Shown: piece after piece, positions 43,077 to 54,886 of the stretch
How positions within the stretch are numbered: position 1 is the stretch's first letter
Layout: every line of letters starts with the position of its first letter
From: Chondrilla cf. caribensis
Lineage: Eukaryota > Porifera > Demospongiae > Chondrillida > Chondrillidae
Length of the DNA stretch: 64,000 nucleotides
Reading direction: 5' to 3'
Assembly: GCA_964020155.1 (NCBI GenBank)
Contig: OZ026565.1
Coordinates: 3,413,553-3,477,552, forward strand
Notes under the pieces: model-generated
Told to the model about the DNA's origin: nothing
Seen by the model: only the letters and a program-made list of their open reading frames with translations
Database searches by the model: none
Program-made: the position numbers and the translations under genes

Positions 43077-46000
43077 ATACATTATTATACACATAATATA
43101 TAACATATTAATACACATAACACCCATGCATATAATTAGACTCATAAAGCATGCAGCCCATGTACACACATAATAGGGAATCCGATACATAAGCAGTATA
43201 AATCTTAATAAGATAATTCATTTTTATTACAAATTGAAATTACTCGTTCATTCATGTTTATTTGAAGATGAATCTGACAATCCATACACCAAAGTCTAGT
43301 ACCGTTTCATATCCTGTGCTAGTATGCGTCACGTACATTGCATGACAGCCGAAGACAGGTAAAAACTAATGTATTATGTCATACATAAAATAATTATATA
43401 TTACATTTAGCTTTCAGCTGTAAAAATATGTTGTGTCAGGCTGTGAGCCATCTCAAATTGTGTATGTGTTTTGTTTGTCTTCACTACTCAAATGATTGAT
43501 GAGTTGGATTCGCTGTAGTAATTTCTTGAGTGTTAAGAGGTAAGAGCCATGGAAGTTGGAAGATATGGTTCACTAGTTCCTGTTTTGCATAACGAATGTT
43601 AATCAGTACAATGTAATTATTAGTCTCATTCTTAGCCTACTTACATGGACCATGGGCAAGAATGTAGTACTCACATAATCATGCACAGAAATACATACAC
43701 AGGTGCGAATGTACGTACAAGTACACACAGACACATTCAAGCATACACAAAGCTATCCACATACACACCTTACGCATGTATGTCAGCATAATAATTATTA
43801 TATGAATTTATTTGAATAAGCGTATACTCATAGTTATCAACTTTACCGAATAATTCCGAAAATTCACGGATTTTTTCAGTGGTAACGTGCCCCGCGCTGA
43901 TTGGTGATTTTTCGAATTGACCATGACTAAAACCGCAGGGTGTAGAATCCGATTGTCTTCATTTCAATCGCCCTAGAAGTTCAATCATAATTGACAAGCA
44001 GTCGCTTCTAAACGATTTAGCTGTCTCATCGTCATTCGTCATTTTCTGGTAGAATGAATTTTCAGCCTGTTCGATTTTCTTTCGGCAGTGTTCAGCATCC
44101 TAATGAACAATTTCAAGTTTTGGAAAGATTTTCGTAGGTTCTTCGTCGTCAATTTTTCAACCCAACAAGGTCACGAATACTTTCGGATGGAGCTTTCCAT
44201 TGGAGTTAATTCCTCAAAAACCGACTCTTCGATTCGTCAGTGCGTTTGACAGCCATTTGCAATATGACGTCATAATCTGGCTGCTCAATGACACGTTCAT
44301 CGCACCATCGAGCGTCTATAATCACACTAGTCTACTTTTTGTCGAGGAAATTGCAATAGTAAACTCGGAAGCACTGGTTAGCACTAAATACAGTATAATA
44401 TTTTTGACAAGGCTCTAGACTACTTCAGTGGCTATTTATCAAGCACAATCAAATTATACTAAATGTGCGTATATATATTTGTTGAGCCATTTTGACCACA
44501 GCACGTAGGTATACATTTTATGCAGTGCAAGTGCAGGCAGTGCTGCAAATTATTATAGACAATGTTCCAAGGCACATAGGTATAGATACATAAGTGTCCC
44601 TGAAAGTAACTTTCAAGGGTTGTCAATAGTATTGTTTTAATTGGCAAAAACCATTTTAGTAATAGTATTTAAATGACTACAGAAATTAGAATTTTAGATA
44701 TAGTTATAGTATGCAGCTAATTTCTAGATTTAGTTATAGTTACAGTTTTTGCCATAAATGCAACTAATCTATAGTTACAGTTATTGTTACGGCATTGTAT
44801 ACTTTACATGTACACTCTACCATCATCATATGCCCATGCATACGCAGTTCCCAATGCTTCTATTCTCCATCAATCTGTATATGAATACACCATTTCCACT
44901 CGATCATTGAGAACAATTTTATAATACTAATATGGTCTTCTTGTACTCTAACATAGTCTTGTTACAGTACAGTAACCATAACATTTGTGACAGATATTTG
45001 ATTATAGTTTTTAGGGACATTGATTATTTACACTTTTAATTAGAGTTATAGTTTTTTGAAGGTGACTCCTGTACTTTTACTTCGTTTACAGTTATGATTA
45101 ACTAAAAGGTCCAGAGCATTTATATTTATATACTTAAACATATTTTAGTTATAGTTACAATTAATTAAACTGTGCCAAATTAACATACTATAAATGCTGT
45201 TGAATAGTTTTAGACATGGAATCTGAAGTAATTTTGTAAGTGTACTAAAATGTATATCCATGGATGTTCACTAAGTTCATGAATGTATAGTGGGCAGTGG
45301 TGGTACACCTGCTGTGTTCCACACCAGAAAAGGTCTTGACCGTGTTCTGATTTTAATTTCTTGCATAAGTTCATATTTTACCTTAAATCATGTGTTGAAG
45401 TATCCAAGCCGCTGTATAATTGTTATTGCTTCATGTATTATACACACATGTTGTTGTGTATTTGCTGACCACGTGTATGTCTAGTCTAATATTATAGGAT
45501 ATAATGTTATTTAAAGAGCTTGCTATTGGCTAGCTATACTACAGAGTGGTGTATATGTAAAGATATCAGACAGTGTGTTAATCATAACATGTACAATTGG
45601 GATTCTATAAGGAGACCATTGTGACCAGCAATAAAATGTTGATAATTAATTTCTGACCACTGCAAGGTTTTGCAGTACCTCCACATTATATGGTGTACGC
45701 GTAAAGTTGTATTATTATGTGTTATGTTACATTGGGACATTATACAACAGCAATAACAAATAGCATTATTGCTGGTAAACACAAGATGCATAATGATAAA
45801 GCACACTCTGTTCACTATTTTGTCTGTGTCTGAGCTTTCACAAATGGCTAATACTAAAGTATAATTCCTTATTGAAATAATGATGACATTCTTCCAGTAA
45901 ATTGGGTCTAAAAACTAGTGCGGCTGCTTTCTCTGCACTCGAATTACTTGAGCTTCAGGTATCATGCAGGTATCAGGTATTGTAATTAATGATGTGGGGA

Positions 46001-46224
46001 ACCATTAGCCATAGGATATTTAGGTGGCACCCACAAAGAAAAGAAAAGGAGTATACTGAAAGTAAAAAAGAATAATTATGAATAATATAGAATATAATAT
46101 GTAGAAATTTTCAAATACAGATGGGGTCTGCAAATCTACAAGCAATGACACATCACATTGAGATTGATAAATAAATGGATATTAAATAAATAAAAAATAC
46201 AGATATAAAAATCACTTTAAAATT
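43077..46224. other. C-D spacer, noncoding
   Basis: Longest spacer version. It carries the conserved blocks at about 43490-43615 and 43830-44330, and a low-complexity stretch of tagttatagttacag-type units (44640-45180) shared with the D-E spacer but not with A-B. The gtgggcagtggtggtacacctgctgtgttcc segment near 45290 is also in the A-B and D-E spacers but has no sustained conserved frame. No gene supported. Confidence 0.6.
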
Positions 46225-46585
46225 GACATTTGTGTATGCACATGTAATGAACAGAAATATGAAAGTACATAGATTCTTAATAAAAGAAAAATGTTTACAA
46301 AGAGTTGAGAAATTTTTGAAATCAGTGGCTTCTCAAACATGCACTGGTAACGACCTCCAAACGGAACTGCCGAGTAAGAGTAAGAGTCAGTAACACGGGT
46401 GATGTGGCAACGATTCGAAAGATATGGCTAAAACCAGGAGACAGCAGAAGCAGAGAGACCAAGATTGGATAATTTAGATAACAGAAGTTCATGGTTGACA
46501 ATGTCAAAGGTCTTGGTGATGTCAAAGAAGATAACTTCTACAAATTTCTTGTTGTCAAGAGCATTTTTATGTTTTGAAAACCTTG
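46225..46585 (-). mobile_element. Reverse-transcriptase relic (C-D spacer)
   Basis: Paralog of 14805-15145 with KKFVEVIFFDITKTFDIVNH and ELLLSKLSNLGLSASAVSWF. A stop follows the SWF as in the A-B copy. Its absence from the D-E spacer (joint near 59641) makes a deletion or a precise empty site there. Confidence 0.65.
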
Positions 46586-48051
46586 GCTGAAGATGGTAAG
46601 CTTAACAAAGCCGTTGGGTTTGAATTCTAGCCCAATTTCTAACTCTTGGCATTTCAAGATTGGCCATCTTTTCACGCAATATAAATTATAATATAAATTC
46701 ACCATCCATCCATAATAATAATATTCACAATAGGAAAATTAATAGAAAATGCTAACACTTGAAAAACACTGCCCAGTTGATCGAGTTGCCCATTACTACG
46801 GAGACCAGATATGCGGGATTCTACTGTAATTATTGCTGGTGACCACAGGGCACACATATATATTACATCCCATTGTTGTCTACATGCAAGTATTCAATAA
46901 TGTGTGTAAATATGCACCATTTCTGATAGGGAAGTCATAGTGATAATGGTAAAATTAATGGTAAATTAAATTCATTTAATATGATTAATAATTCATAATA
47001 CAGTGGAACCTGCTTAATCCGGCACCTCTATAAACCGTCATTCGCTTAAATCGGCCGAGGTTTTCAGGCACGGACTACTTTGCCATAGAAAAGTACCTGC
47101 CTAATCCGGAATTCTGCTAACCCGCAATCCGGCATGGATTTTTCTGTCCCAAAAGCCCAGAAAACCTCCATAAACCGGCAATCTCTTCGAAGCGCTTTTC
47201 CATTGGCTAGCAAAAAGTATTAAAAAGAACGATATTTCGTTCGGTCGTTTCGTCCCTGTCGATCCGCCATTTTTTCAGTGATGTCATACGGAATACGAAG
47301 AGAAGCTAGAGTTAAACAATGACGTAATATTTGGACGCAAGTGCTCCGTACACATGTGATTCGTCGTAGATCCCATGGTATGGAAATGATTGGACAAATA
47401 TTTTATCACATACATAATATTGTATGCATATATAATGGCTGTTTATGTTTGAAAATGGTGCATAATCATTTATCATAACTTCGTGAATTCAGAATGCCGA
47501 TATCAAAAACCTCTATAATCCAGCAACCTGCTAATCCAGCGCTATTTCTCATTCCCCATCGGGTGCCGGATTAGACAGGTTCCACTGTAATGGTATTTTT
47601 GCTGGTCACCATGAGATGTGTACACATACTACACTAACATAAGAAAAGTAATGGAGATACAGTCTATATAACATGGCTTGTTGTCCTCTGAACATAATAA
47701 TTATAATATATAATAACCTGTACATAGTCTGAGATGAGTGTATGTAGAGATTTCTATATTATTATTATAGATTTTAGAATTAATACATCCTTGTTTATAG
47801 GACTATGCATGGTTCAGTTAATCACCAATAATTATTATTATGATTATGGATAATAGTTATAAACCAAATAAAACATTGATTTATAAAAATATGCCTCTTG
47901 AATCTGTTATGACATTATTCTTAACTAGTAATAAATGAGCTGGCCTACATGAAGTAATATGGTGTTTTCCCCATTGATACTACTGTCTACTATCTATGTA
48001 GCTATAGTAATAATGAGTATAATAATGCGATGATAAAAGAATTCTAGATTA
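46586..48051. other. 3' flank of gene D with one transposon insertion
   Basis: Apart from the element at 47001-47587, this is the same single-copy flank seen before C and E. No gene and no receptor. Confidence 0.7.
47001..47587. mobile_element. Tc1/mariner (pogo/Tigger)-type nonautonomous element, 587 bp
   Basis: The left end is CAGTGGAACCTGCTTAATCC and the right end ggattagacaggttccactg, inverse of each other with one mismatch, and flanked by TA at 46999-47000 and 47588-47589. The paralogous sites before C (about 33925) and E (about 60070) read aataatgg with a single TA, so this is a clean insertion. Inner copies of the aatccggc motif occur. No transposase frame, so it needed a source elsewhere. 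Confidence 0.88.
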
Positions 48052-48057
48052 TTTATT
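48052..48057 (-). terminator. Poly(A) signal AATAAA of gene D
   Basis: AATAAA on the minus strand, 45 bp past the stop, in the conserved block. Confidence 0.8.
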
Positions 48058-48101
48058 TTTGTGGCCTACACTATTTCTGATCCTTGAATTCCTTGACCCA
48101 G

Positions 48102-51100
48102 TCAACATCCCTCCAAGATGCAGTTGATTTTGATGGGCATCTTAGCGAGGTAGTCCATTCCAATGAGGCAGTTCAGTGTCTCAATCTGGACATGCTGATT
48201 CTCTGGTCCCTCAAACCAGTCCTTCAGAATAACTGTCGGTTTGTTGGGGTCAAAAACCTCACACAATGGAGTTGATGGAGGTGTGGTTGGCGGAGGTGTG
48301 GTTGGCGGAGGTGTGGTTGGGGGTGGTGTGGTTGGCGGAGGTGTGGTTGGCGGAGGTGTGGTTGGCGGAGGTGTGGTTGGCGGTGGTGTGGTTGGCGGAG
48401 GTGTGGTTGGCGGAGGTGTGGTTGGTGGAGGTGTGGTTGGCGGAGGTGTAGTAGTTGGTACGTCAGTAAATGGTTCAGTTGAAGGGGGTGCAGATGTGCC
48501 TCTAGATCCACCTCTAGTCCTACCTCTAGTCCTACCTCTAGTCCTACCTCTAGATCTACCTCTAGATCTTTCCCTAGGCCTATTCCTAGTCCTAGGTTTA
48601 TTTTTCGGTTTCTTCACAAGCATTTCCCAGAATTTAATTTGATAAGGAGCATCTTCTTCATCCAAGGTCCCCTGTCTTGTGACATCTTTCTGGTTGCTCT
48701 CCTGCTTCTCATATTCTTCCTGCGTATTCCAGTGTGAGTTGATGGACGTCTTCCGAGCCATTCCAGCATATCGCTTCCTCTTGGCTGTGCAGTCAGTATT
48801 GTTGAAAGAGTAGAGATCGACACTCTCTGGAGGAGGTTTTCCGTTGCATGCGTTGAAGGGTTCTGTGCCCTCATTGGCAAAGAAAATCACTGAAACGATG
48901 CGAATGATGAGATTGTTGTCCTTTCTATCGAATCGTATGTTTTGTGCATCATGTGGAAGTATGATTGTGTCGGTTGCACTATCGTTTGCATTGTTGTCAA
49001 TCATCTTCGTCCCTCTGGCATTAGTCAAATCATATGTGTCCTTCCCTTCTCCTCCTATGAGCGCATCGTATCCTCCGTTAGCTATGAGGATGTCATCTCC
49101 ATTCATACCTGAAACAGTGTTATCTGCAAATCCAGCAGTTATCAAGGTATCATTATAAGGTGTCCCATACACATTCTCTATCGATTCGATGTGATCTACT
49201 CCAAAACTGTGGTAGACATCACTATTGACTAGATCGACTACAATACCAATTAATTCAGTGGGATGTCCAAGGAAAACAGCTGTATCTACCCCAGGTCCTC
49301 CCACCATGTCATTGTGACCTAGTCCTGGCAAGAATGTATCATCTCCTGGTCCACCATCCATCATATCGGTGTCAATTCCACCAACAAGTATATCGTGCCC
49401 ATCTCCACCCTCAAGGGTATTATTTCCATCTCCTCCTCTGAGAACATCGTTTCCTGGTCCACCGGAGATGTAGTCGTCCCATACACCACCTTGTAAGGTA
49501 TTGTTTCTGGAGTTCCCAATGATGTGGTTGCTGAAGTTGTCTGCTCCATAGTTTGTGACAACTTTGGCAAACCTCTCGTGGTTTAGATCTACGTACTGTC
49601 CTGTTTTGTCGTTAGCCTTGTCAATGCTTACAATAACTGGTTGGTAATCATTATATCTCGGCAGAACACATGTAAATCCATCAGATGTTTGTATTTGCAT
49701 GTGTTGTGTCTTGTCCTTGTACTTGATGTAGTCTGTCAGCTCAATTTTATCATGTTCACCTTTTTCTGTCAAAGTTGACATTATAATATACAATTCTTCC
49801 TCATCCCAATCCCCTATGTCTTTGGCAACCTTAAATCCATCAAATGGATATTGGAGGATTAAAGTGTCCGTAACACCATCTTCCGCTTCATTATAAAGGT
49901 AGTAGGTATCTCCATTTCTAAAGTGGTAAACGTATGAATCACTTCCGTCATTACCTTTAAGACTTTCATCCGAACCTTTTCGCATATCCAAATAATTATC
50001 AAGGTCATTTCCTGCCACTCCATGCATCGACTCATCATTAATTGGACCGATCGCTTTTAGTACAGTTTCCCACTCTGGAAAATACAGAGGAATGAATATA
50101 AATCCTTCAACTGCAGAAGCATCAATTATGAGGGGTGTCTTTTCTGTATAAGGTTTCTCTGTTGGTAGTTGAAAAGTAACTCCATCCAGTGTTCTAATTT
50201 GTAAGTGTTGATATCTTGGTCCCAGTTGCCAATCAAGTAGAATTACTATAACATCGTCATGTGGATTCTTTGATTCAATCCTGAGGTCATTATCACGCGG
50301 CACAACTCTAACATCATCATAGGCAACTGGAAACAGAAGGAGATCTGTTTCTTCGTCATAGGCAAAGTTGTAAATACGGGTAACTGAGTCTCCCTCATGC
50401 ACAACATAACCATCGAGTCCCTCCCCACCGGTTAAGTGATCGTCCCCTTTACCTCCCATGAGGAGATTCTTGTGTCTGTGTCCAATAATTGTATCATCCC
50501 AATCACTTCCGATAACACCGATCACAGGTTCATTTTTATATGCGTCAATCTTTGACAGGTCAACATATTTTATGTCATCTGGACCAATTGACACCAGGAA
50601 TGGATGGAGAGTGGGTTTGCCACTATCATCCTCCTCAATCTTGTAACCGTAGGAATCATTTGCAAACAACTTGACATGACGATATGCTTCGCTTTGAAAC
50701 CAGTTGTCAAGGGTAATTCTTGGTTCATTGTCATACTCAATTATTAGGTTCATTCCAGATTTATGCAGTGATAGAGAAGTATGTGGAATTCCTAAAAAAA
50801 TGGCATCCATTTCTTCATCTTCAGCATGGTTGTCAATATTTATGGAGAAAGTGGTATCTGATGTGTGAACTGTGAGGTTGTATCTGTCTGCCCCATTTCC
50901 ACCCTTGAAGAATTCTTCTCTCCCACCCTCACTCACAATGGTATTTTCACAATCGTTTCCCACAATATAATCATCACCATCTGTTCCTTCTATGTACTCC
51001 ACGTGTGTGTAGTTGGGCTGCGTTGCATCCACATGATTGAATCCTATGAGGCCATATGGTATGGTCAGTATGGATCCGTCTTTCTGTGCCGAAACTGTGA

Positions 51101-54100
51101 ATATGATCCCATCTGATGTTTTGAAGTGCATGTGTTGATAAGCTTCACTCCAAAACCAATTGTCAATTATCACGCTCAAGGGAATTTCAGGATCCAAAGA
51201 AGTCACATTCAAATGCCAACCGACCCTGTGAACATGAAGACTCTCATAGGTTCTGTTGATGACCAAGTAATCTTCGACTTCGTCCATAGCAAAGTTGTTG
51301 ACAGTAGTGTGTGTGGAGTGGTAACTTATGAAGTACGAATCCGATCCCTCTCCACCTGTAACTAAGTTGTGTTGAGGGCCAAGGTAGAATATGTCATCTC
51401 CACCCATCCCATGAATGATGTAGTGATAATCTTCAAGGGTGTAATCCAAATCTGCCTCAGGGGGGAGCTCTTGAATAGCAATGAATGTGTTGTCATTCTT
51501 GTTCCCGATGTACTTTCCATGAATGGTCTCTCGATCAGGGTCCAATCCGTCTATGATGCTTTTCTTATCCACTGGAATAAACCAGAAGATCGTGACCTTC
51601 TCTTCAGTGAACTTCACATTATTGGCCTCTCCCACTCCCATCACTATGTCTGTGACATCTTCCTCAAAGTGGAGCACTTCATGATGACGGACTTCGTTTC
51701 CTTCAATGTCTGTCATCATCATGGTCAAATCCGCCGTGTTGTCATCATGTAGCTCAAAGGTAATGTCACCTCCATCCCATGATACTTCACCTCCAGCAAA
51801 GTTTATTGTTACTGAATCAGGACCTGCTGCTATATCATAATAGTTGTGGTAGTCGGATAAATCTCTCAACAATTCCTGGTCTTCATCGTACTGTTCATCT
51901 AACTTTTTGGATTTGTGTGGAGCTGAGTAGATGCCTCCAGTGACAAAATCCAGCATGTCCAGAATGGAATTTTTTAGTCCTCTGAAGAATGCAGCAACTT
52001 TGTCTCCAACACTAGCATCTGGTGGGAGAGCATCGAATTCTTGTTTGATATCTTCATAGAAAGTATCAATGCTCATTCTGACTGCCATGAGAATTAGTGC
52101 GACTGGCTCGAACTCAGGACCCAAGAAGTCAACAATCCCTATTGCTATATCCAAAGCAGCATCCACATATCCTATGGGAGTACCCTGACGAACATCTTGT
52201 ACCACATTATATATGGTGAATATGGTACCCACCCATGGTACACCTTTGAGGAAATTCACTGCTTTGCCCATGGAACTCAGCTCCTCGATAGCTTCACCTG
52301 CAAGCACTTCAGCACCTCTGTCTCCTACTTCTTCTTCTGCTATTTCGTTAACTTCATAGACATCATTCTTATATCGTTTGGACCATGCTTTTGAGACACC
52401 TCTGACAATAGCTTTATCGAGGCTGAATGCTTGGCTTATTCCATGTGCAGTTTGCAGTATCCCCATAACCCCCTCAAATGTCTTGTGTTGCTCAAAACTG
52501 TCAATCACTCCCTGTATTCCAAGTACTGTTCCATAAAATGCCTCAATGTTACCAACCACACCACCGGCAGTTAGTCCTTGTTTCTTCATCTCACGAAATA
52601 TTCCATCTGAGGAGAGTTTGGATTCATCAATCTCTGCTTCCATCTCTTCTCGATTTGAAGGCTCATCCGGATCATATGCTGTGAACACCACTTTTGAACT
52701 GCCTTTCTCGTATGTTACAGATTCTTTATCTACTTTGAATCCTCTTCCATGCTCAACTAAAACTTTATCCATCTGTTCAGAGAGGTACACCTGATCTCTA
52801 CCAATGGCTTGAGATGTTCTTGATGACAAGCTACGGTCTAGATTTTGTGAAAAAACACGGAATTCATTTTGTGCTGTTGCTCTTTCTGGAGGGGTAACTA
52901 CTCTCCCATCCCATGGAGCATTTCTGAGTGGACCATGAGCAACTTTGCCAATTTCGGGAGGAGTGAAAACGATACAGTCAGAGCCTTGGTCTGGTCTTAT
53001 ACCCACAGAACGTTTCATGCAATCTTTCACTTCATCAATAACACGCTCTCTGTTTGGTGCACTCCCAGTGTCAATATCAGTGCTGTCTGGCCTTGTCTTG
53101 ATGTAGTTCCCAACTAGTTGAATTTGCTGTCTAGCATGACCAACCTCCAGTCCTGCTAACCACTGACCTACCATTCGGGAAAAGTGCAGTTTCAAAACAT
53201 CCATCTGGGGTAACTCGTCCAAATATTTGCTTCCCCAAAGGTCATCCCTGTGTCCGGTGTACTTGATGGGTGCTATGTGTCCTTGGACCATAGGGTGACC
53301 GTGGAAGAATTCAACATGTGTCAGGGAATCATGGTTGTACAAATCCATGGCAAGTCTACTAGTCGTCCAAGATCGATAGTCGCGAATAGATTCAGATACA
53401 AACAGAGATACCCCTGCAATGGCATTGTAAGCACTTTCGTCATTCACTCTTATGCTATCGTTTCTTCCCAACATCCACATCTGTGATTCTGGGAAGAAGT
53501 AGCTGTCTGTTTTGGGCATGATGGTCGGATAATCCGTCTTTTCCAGGGATGGAAATTTCACGTCCGTGTTTTTAGTGTCATCTGGATGATTTGGATTTTC
53601 GGCATGAATAATGCCTTCCATCCTCACAGCAAAAGCATCCATGTCAGTTCCACCTTTGGCCGATTCATACTTCATACTCAAAACCCACTGACCAAATCTG
53701 TAGTAGACATATTTGTCTTCAAATTCATTGCCGTCCTCATCCTTATTGATGTATATCCCATTGTCACTGTGAGGGTACTGAAATCCTCTTTCTCCAAAGA
53801 GTTTTATATCTTTTGCGATGTCTTCTTTGGCAGTATATTCTCTTACTCTCATGTTTACAATTGAGTCATCTGCATACCTGCGAACTAGTTTCCATGGAGA
53901 AATTGCTTCTAGCCAGTAGTCTGGAACTAAAACCTCATCAAAAACTGTTTTTGTCACTATACTCAAAATTTCAAACAGATCTTCGGAATCAAAGTAAAAC
54001 AAGAAATCTATTCCTCCTTGAGTTCTAGTGACAGTCATAAGCAAGTGGTCTAAAGTGGAAGCAAAGGACAAGAGGCTTTCCTCCTCCAAGCTCTCCGCAT

Positions 54101-54851
54101 CCTCTTCCATTACTTCGTATAATTCATCACTTGTAATTGGCTTCACTGCAACGTCCATAGGATCATATGAAATCACTTCTTTTGAAAGCAATGCTTTGTC
54201 CACTGTCCAATCCATGCCTGTATCAGGGGTAATTTCACCAACCAGTTCCAAGCCAGTAGAGTCAATCCCCACAACTCCAATCCGAATGTCTACCACTGCA
54301 TCCACAAAACTATCCTTAAGATATACAAGTATCTCCAACCCAAAAAAGTAGTCAACAAATTTCATTCCGTCCTCTCTCATCTCACCGATGCTGCACCCAA
54401 CCAGACTTATGCGTGAGATCTGTCCTGCCTCCTTAACACCTGGAAGTCCTGCTAATGCGTTTGCTATCTCTTCACTGACCAGTCCACCTAGCTGATATTG
54501 ATTATCCCCATGGTAATCACTGTATCCAATAACTTGAACTCTGGTACGACTATCGGGTAGTGCTGGTATGTCTTTCCCATTGTCTATCTCGTAGAGTTGG
54601 GTGTCATTGTTCCATTTGGCCAGTTTGAATATCTTAGCACTTGCATCAAATATGACCACGTCTGAGAATTCAGGATGCTGCTTGTACAGAAAATTGGCCA
54701 GAAAGGAGAGAGATTCATTGACCTCGGGCAATGCTAGTATCTGTCTCTGATAGCGTATGGTGGCAGTCACGTCAAATGTTACATCTCCTTGAACCAATGG
54801 GCCAGCCTTCCAGAACAGAGGCAAGAGTGCCATCAGTAGCAACGTTAACAT
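48102..54851 (-). CDS. Giant secreted RTX/C80-type toxin-like protein, copy D (2249 aa)
   Basis: The open frame extends 30 codons upstream of the chosen start, but that extension crosses the splice acceptor and intron. I therefore start at the Met of the signal peptide, aligned with A, B and C (His114, Cys153 then match exactly). D is closest to A in the N-terminal half (TQGGIDFLFYFDS, HARQQIQLVG, SIDTFYEDIKQEFD) and has the A/C/D form of modules three and four. KRKR is kept (TAKRKRYAG). The signal peptide ends FWKAGPLVQG where the others have FWRTG. The tail has about 12 PPPTT units. Complete, with no sign of decay; no linked receptor. Confidence 0.9.
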   Translation of the reverse strand: MLTLLLMALLPLFWKAGPLVQGDVTFDVTATIRYQRQILALPEVNESLSFLANFLYKQHPEFSDVVIFDASAKIFKLAKWNNDTQLYEIDNGKDIPALPDSRTRVQVIGYSDYHGDNQYQLGGLVSEEIANALAGLPGVKEAGQISRISLVGCSIGEMREDGMKFVDYFFGLEILVYLKDSFVDAVVDIRIGVVGIDSTGLELVGEITPDTGMDWTVDKALLSKEVISYDPMDVAVKPITSDELYEVMEEDAESLEEESLLSFASTLDHLLMTVTRTQGGIDFLFYFDSEDLFEILSIVTKTVFDEVLVPDYWLEAISPWKLVRRYADDSIVNMRVREYTAKEDIAKDIKLFGERGFQYPHSDNGIYINKDEDGNEFEDKYVYYRFGQWVLSMKYESAKGGTDMDAFAVRMEGIIHAENPNHPDDTKNTDVKFPSLEKTDYPTIMPKTDSYFFPESQMWMLGRNDSIRVNDESAYNAIAGVSLFVSESIRDYRSWTTSRLAMDLYNHDSLTHVEFFHGHPMVQGHIAPIKYTGHRDDLWGSKYLDELPQMDVLKLHFSRMVGQWLAGLEVGHARQQIQLVGNYIKTRPDSTDIDTGSAPNRERVIDEVKDCMKRSVGIRPDQGSDCIVFTPPEIGKVAHGPLRNAPWDGRVVTPPERATAQNEFRVFSQNLDRSLSSRTSQAIGRDQVYLSEQMDKVLVEHGRGFKVDKESVTYEKGSSKVVFTAYDPDEPSNREEMEAEIDESKLSSDGIFREMKKQGLTAGGVVGNIEAFYGTVLGIQGVIDSFEQHKTFEGVMGILQTAHGISQAFSLDKAIVRGVSKAWSKRYKNDVYEVNEIAEEEVGDRGAEVLAGEAIEELSSMGKAVNFLKGVPWVGTIFTIYNVVQDVRQGTPIGYVDAALDIAIGIVDFLGPEFEPVALILMAVRMSIDTFYEDIKQEFDALPPDASVGDKVAAFFRGLKNSILDMLDFVTGGIYSAPHKSKKLDEQYDEDQELLRDLSDYHNYYDIAAGPDSVTINFAGGEVSWDGGDITFELHDDNTADLTMMMTDIEGNEVRHHEVLHFEEDVTDIVMGVGEANNVKFTEEKVTIFWFIPVDKKSIIDGLDPDRETIHGKYIGNKNDNTFIAIQELPPEADLDYTLEDYHYIIHGMGGDDIFYLGPQHNLVTGGEGSDSYFISYHSTHTTVNNFAMDEVEDYLVINRTYESLHVHRVGWHLNVTSLDPEIPLSVIIDNWFWSEAYQHMHFKTSDGIIFTVSAQKDGSILTIPYGLIGFNHVDATQPNYTHVEYIEGTDGDDYIVGNDCENTIVSEGGREEFFKGGNGADRYNLTVHTSDTTFSINIDNHAEDEEMDAIFLGIPHTSLSLHKSGMNLIIEYDNEPRITLDNWFQSEAYRHVKLFANDSYGYKIEEDDSGKPTLHPFLVSIGPDDIKYVDLSKIDAYKNEPVIGVIGSDWDDTIIGHRHKNLLMGGKGDDHLTGGEGLDGYVVHEGDSVTRIYNFAYDEETDLLLFPVAYDDVRVVPRDNDLRIESKNPHDDVIVILLDWQLGPRYQHLQIRTLDGVTFQLPTEKPYTEKTPLIIDASAVEGFIFIPLYFPEWETVLKAIGPINDESMHGVAGNDLDNYLDMRKGSDESLKGNDGSDSYVYHFRNGDTYYLYNEAEDGVTDTLILQYPFDGFKVAKDIGDWDEEELYIIMSTLTEKGEHDKIELTDYIKYKDKTQHMQIQTSDGFTCVLPRYNDYQPVIVSIDKANDKTGQYVDLNHERFAKVVTNYGADNFSNHIIGNSRNNTLQGGVWDDYISGGPGNDVLRGGDGNNTLEGGDGHDILVGGIDTDMMDGGPGDDTFLPGLGHNDMVGGPGVDTAVFLGHPTELIGIVVDLVNSDVYHSFGVDHIESIENVYGTPYNDTLITAGFADNTVSGMNGDDILIANGGYDALIGGEGKDTYDLTNARGTKMIDNNANDSATDTIILPHDAQNIRFDRKDNNLIIRIVSVIFFANEGTEPFNACNGKPPPESVDLYSFNNTDCTAKRKRYAGMARKTSINSHWNTQEEYEKQESNQKDVTRQGTLDEEDAPYQIKFWEMLVKKPKNKPRTRNRPRERSRGRSRGRTRGRTRGRTRGGSRGTSAPPSTEPFTDVPTTTPPPTTPPPTTPPPTTPPPTTPPPTTPPPTTPPPTTPPPTTPPPTTPPPTTPPPTTPPSTPLCEVFDPNKPTVILKDWFEGPENQHVQIETLNCLIGMDYLAKMPIKINCILEGC
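48275..48456 (-). repeat. 15-bp minisatellite encoding PPPTT, about 12 units (gene D)
   Basis: Mostly uniform tggttggcggaggtg units with scattered gggggt and ggtggt variants. Confidence 0.95.
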
Positions 54852-54886
54852 TGCTGTTTGTGCCCAGGAAGGGGAGCGGATGTCTC

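Noticed and set aside
45290..45484. Frame containing FHTRKGLDRVLILIS in the C-D spacer and related frames near 13875 and 58960
   Set aside because: The amino-acid similarity only reflects DNA similarity of the spacers. Upstream and downstream parts shift frame between copies.
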